DNA of 64,000 bases from NCBI GenBank assembly GCA_015501595.1, contig JADNRX010000260.1, positions 1-64,000 on the forward strand, in the 5' to 3' direction. The notes under the pieces are model-generated. The model was not told the origin of the DNA. It worked only from the letters and a program-made list of their open reading frames with translations, and made no database searches. This document shows positions 59,901 through 64,000 of this stretch, in pieces. Position 1 is the first letter of the stretch. The number at the start of each line of letters is the position of its first letter. This stretch comes from Hymenopellis radicata (Eukaryota > Basidiomycota > Agaricomycetes > Agaricales > Physalacriaceae). Both the position numbers and the translations under genes were made by a program.

Positions 59901-62900
59901 TATTAACATGTGATATCAGTCAGCACGAAATTAACCCCGTCGAAACACGGAAAAGGTACGAACCTTGTCTGCATTCTGGCGACACAGTGCGAATCGCGCC
60001 TTGCCGTTGAATTCAAGGCGGGGTGAGTGTCGCAGAACGTATATTCAGAGTACATACACATGTCCCAGGCATCAAATTGAACAAAACCAAGCGGGAAACG
60101 ACTGTTACCCAAAAGTGTCGGAGGGACGGAGGAGGAAGACGTCCTGCCGCGTCATTTCCCCACATCCGAAGTCGGCCAGATAAGATTATAGACGCCCCAG
60201 AGACGTCACAGGGTCTAGAAATCCTCGTGTCATCGATCTGCAGGGTCCTAGACGTCTCCCAGAGCCTCTGACGCGATAAATCGTCCTCAAAGCGTGTTCT
60301 CCACCTCCACAACCGTCGGAATCCTCGTTACGTAATGCTAGGAAGAGTCTCCAGGTAAATTCAGGCGAGTGAGAGGCGCGAGAGAGTGGGAGAGCACGAA
60401 GGTGAGTTGCTGTAACCACTTTGAACTCGGACATGTGGTGGTTCGAGTTCAAGTGATACCGATCACTTGGGGTTGCCATACTCGTATGGCGCCATTCAAA
60501 ACCGATGTTTCCCCGTCTATTCCGAGCCGATTGGACGCCTGTAACGTTGATACGACTTGGGTTACCCGCTCATAGAGCGGAGTGAATTCCCACCAGCGAA
60601 TACGTGAAGTCAACATGGCGACCCGACGGACATCATATTCAAGGTACGTTATATCACTTGCACTGGTTTGCTAGCTCACCCTGGACGAAGTTTTCGAGAA
60701 GTTGCAATTGGATGTTTCGACCGTACTCGCTTCTCCGTAAGTGTCGAGAGGTGGGATATATCCATGGACGTGTTTCTGTCCGACTTTGGGTGCTCACCAT
60801 GTTTTAGTGGGATCTCATACTGTGTTCTGGAGAGCAATTAGACGCTTGCACAGAGCTTCAATTGAATTGAATTGTCGATATACGCATTTCTGTTTTCTGC
60901 ACACTAACACATTTCAAGACTACGGTAAGGTTTTCGCGTAAATACTGTCTACTTTCAAGCATAGGAATGGGAGGTAAACCAAATTCATTAAAACATATCT
61001 ACAACAAGGCTGTACATGTACACAGATTCTATTCAAAGGAACCCCCGCCAATACGGCTCTCCGCTCGTCACGTAGTCCATCCGTGCCTATGGCGTTAATC
61101 TAACAGCACCAACACAGTATAGAATAACGGCACTGTGTTGCTGTTGCCATCATCTAGGAATGTATTAGCTCCGTGGAATAATCAAAATAGTTTTAGGAGG
61201 TACGTACCATAATGCACCCGAAATTGAACGTACTCTCGTCTGAGCACGTCTTCATCAACGAAGACGGTCAGATGCCCATAGTCTCCAATGCCAGAGGCGC
61301 TGCTCATCCGCGGTCGTGTATCCAGAGCGTGGACGGAAGTCGAGGTGTGTGGCGTCGAGTTCGTGTTCCAAAGACGGTGTCAGCATCCCAGTGAGAAGCT
61401 CCCAGCGCGAGTGCAGCGGAGGTAGCACCGCCGCTCACTGCGAAGATACAATAATTCAGGCACTGCAATAAGGTGTTAGTCCTGAAAGCGCGGTAGACAC
61501 ACATAACGTACCAAGACGAATTCGTCACCAGGACGTCCAAATGCGTCTATAGACCCGAAGCCCGTGAGATCTGAATCGCCATCAGCGGCTAACCGCTTAG
61601 CAGCCGAAATTGGCGCGGGCGAGGGTTTTGGACCATGTTGGAATTGGCACGGTGCTAGTCGGGTTGAGCTGTGGAGCTGGTAGTCGGCAGAGAAGGGGAC
61701 GAGAAGCGTCTGGAGCAGGTACGGTAGAAGAGAGAGAGATCCCTGAGCTCCAACGCCTATGTCGGAGGAAATTCCAGTTGAAGTGTGGCGTGAAATGCAG
61801 ACGATGCCAATATTCCAGCAGTGCGAAGCTCGCAACACGAGCACAGAGGCGGTAGCGCCGCTGCCCACTGCGTTTGACTTGATATCCAGGTACTAGTGTA
61901 ATGAATTAAGGAAGGAATCGAAGACGCGCAGAATCACGTACCCAAAGAGAGTTGGTAACTGACGCGTCCCAAAGCGTCCATAAAACCGGAGTCCATGAGA
62001 TCCAAATCGGGATCAGAGCCCAGAATTATGCGAAGGCTCGGCGCATGAGCGTAGGTCCGCGAGAGGTTCCGGACAAGATACGAAGGTTTAACGAGGGCGT
62101 AGCTGATACTGGGTGGGAATTCAGTGGCGATATGGGCGATACGGCGTTCCTAATAGCGACGAACTGTTGGTAGCAGCACCCAGGCGGGCTGAGACGAAAG
62201 TCGAAGTGTGGCGTGAATGGTCGGAAGGAAGTCGTCAGCTCAGCGATGGAAATGCGTGCAGTAAGAACACGGCGGCGGAAGCGACGCTGCCCGCTGCGTC
62301 GAAGGTGACATCGCGGGCCTGGGATAACGATTCAGCGCAAGAATTTACAGAATAAGACAACGTACCTGGACAACGGCACCGCCCACACGTCCCAATTCGT
62401 CCATAAATCCGAAGTCAACCAGATCCAGATCGCCATCAGTGGCAGATATTCTCGGTAGGAATCGAATCCTGCGAAGATTTGACGGTAACAAGGCGGGCGA
62501 ACTAATCAAGACAAGTCAGAATTGAACGTAAAAATTTTGAATGCGAGATTAGCACTTTTTCTCAGAAAAAAAAGGCCCGGCCGGCGAGGCCACTACGCGC
62601 TTTAGTATCCGCAAGATAGCGAGTTCAAGAGACATGGTGCTGCTTGGCCGCCGAGTGATCTGGTGCGAGGAGGCGGCGAAGCCGCCTCGCGTCGTCTAAT
62701 GGAAAGTGAGAAGATCAACAGTGAAGGAAATGAACACAAAACGCACCGCATTTCATGATGGAGTAGGTCGTATCTCTGGAAAACGTGTTAGAAATCAAAG
62801 ATCAAAATGAACCCTAAAGACGTACCTTCTCGCTTGGGCCAAAAGCCAGGCCGGCGAGGACAGCCGACGCTGCCCGAGCCTCAACACTTCGTTTCTATGG

Positions 62901-64000
62901 CAACGAACCATCTCTAACGGCGCCTGAATCGCGGTGGCGAAGCCACCGCGCCACCAGTTTGAATGCTCTCTGTTCTCCCAATCAACTTGGAATCAAAACA
63001 GCCGAGAGATGGCGACTTACACATTCGACGGAGATATTTGACGTTCATCTAGGGCAAAATTAAGCCCAAAATGGACGAAAAAATGAGCTAAAAAAATGCA
63101 CTTTTCGCCTAAGATCCAAGCCTGGCCGGCGAGGCCGTCCATTGATTCCACAAGGTTCTATTCGTCGCGTTTCATAGTCGCATAGAAGGCGAATCGTTGT
63201 CGATTCTGGAGGCGCCGAAGGCGCCGACGCGTCATATCTGAAAAGTATCAGTTTCAAAGATGGAAGACTTGACAGTATGAAGCAAAACCTTGAAGTTGCC
63301 CGATTGGGATGAATGTTGATCGGTGTGTCTTCCTCTTGCCATCACGTCCTACCGCTAGCGTCTCCTTCAATCGACCTTCGCGTGTTTCAGATTCGGCCCC
63401 TTTTGACATGCGGTAATTTCTGTGGTTCTTGTGTGTCAGCCTTCCAGTGGAATGACGCCGAATAGGACCACTCACCGCCGCCGCCTCCTCTGTGTATCTC
63501 CGTCTCTCTTACTCCCGTAAATCTGAACTCGGTTCTCGACTAATTGAGCATCTCTCGCTCATCGTGTGTTCCCTTCTGGATCGTATGCGACTGTTATTAA
63601 AACTGTGGCCGTCAAACTGGCGTAGGCCTCAACACGCTCCTGGTCTCCGATTGGACTTGTCTCCTCTATATTCCGACAGCGAATCTCGACGATTTGAGCT
63701 GGGAAGACTCTGGGTATTGTAAGCACTCTGGAGCTCACCAGGATGCCTCTACGTACCTCTCCCGACTTGCAGCCTATTCTGACTTCGGTTCTCGACGAAT
63801 TGTGCGCCTATGGCGGTTTCTGCGCTTCGTAACGTCAACAAACGGCCTGTTAAGTTGCTTTTACTACTTACCATCGTACGCTCTTCAAGTCGGGACCGCG
63901 AAGACTATATAAAATTTCAGCGGCGGAACCATGACAGTGCGAAGGAGGACTTACCAACGGTGACGCGATTTAGCTTGCAGGTAAAAAACGCGCTGACGGA
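56999..64000 (-). other. Intron-rich or decayed region in duplication copy 2
   Basis: Counterpart of 45892-52880. The candidate exon start MAASRE of copy 1 is broken here by a one-base insertion (GCCTATTC instead of GCCATTC near 63773). The 430-bp and 270-bp triplications and the three GAA-loop hairpins are all kept. Confidence 0.4.

Larger units (their letters stand above)
54595..64000. repeat. Segmental tandem duplication, copy 2 (cut by the window end)
   Basis: This is a direct repeat of 43546 onward. Compared with copy 1 it has a 148-bp MITE, lacks about 55 bp beside the 3' end of the long gene, and shows scattered substitutions in the first 1.5 kb. From about 61.6 kb on it shows many single-base indels, often in short homopolymers. 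The window ends at the position that corresponds to about 52.88 kb of copy 1. Confidence 0.93.

Overview
The window looks like nuclear DNA of an Agaricomycete (mushroom-forming basidiomycete). Genes are broken by many introns of about 45-65 bp with GT/AG borders. The readable proteins are typical of that class: a mushroom-type small protein kinase, an AGC kinase, CNOT11, a mitochondrial RNA-binding protein, flavin monooxygenases, a UbiA-type membrane enzyme, a sugar porter and several basidiomycete-type membrane or orphan proteins. I saw no rRNA, tRNA or CRISPR array. Exon borders were read by eye, and phases were checked only where stated.

Layout. 0-3.6 kb is gene-poor, with a GA-rich minisatellite. 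3.6-5.8 kb holds a mitochondrial-type RRM gene whose intron carries a 1.3 kb hAT-like element. 6.4-11.7 kb is repeat-rich: a pair of inverted repeat arms encloses a 3'-truncated succinyl-CoA:3-ketoacid CoA-transferase (SCOT) gene and fragments of another gene. 12.8-23.6 kb is ordinary gene space: a Gly/Gln/Tyr-rich protein, a small protein, a FunK1-like kinase, an orphan gene, an AGC kinase whose first intron holds a 1.4 kb TIR element with 9-bp target duplications, and CNOT11. 24.4-37 kb looks like a small metabolic neighbourhood: two FAD monooxygenases, a UbiA-family membrane prenyltransferase or terpene cyclase, a membrane protein and a sugar-porter-family MFS transporter.

37.2-40.2 kb is an insertion zone. 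An 894-bp TIR element splits the start of a secreted-type reading frame. Next to it lies a complete 1,668-bp LTR retrotransposon that encodes only Gag (TR-GAG type). 40.6-42.3 kb holds two small convergent genes.

From about 43.55 kb to the right edge the window is two direct tandem copies of a segment of about 11 kb (the second is cut by the window end). Each copy has a 695-697 aa Ser/Pro-rich coiled-coil protein gene, followed by about 7 kb that is intron-like and contains 430-bp and 270-bp triplications. The 270-bp units carry hairpins whose stems vary in a compensating way around a constant GAA loop. One copy carries a 148-bp TA-flanked MITE that is absent from the other, so the empty site is visible.

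The strongest observations are four mobile elements defined to the base by their target-site duplications (two inside introns that shrink to about 61 and 101 bp without them), the Gag-only LTR element, the candidate UbiA/monooxygenase cluster, and the tandem 11-kb duplication with its covarying hairpins.
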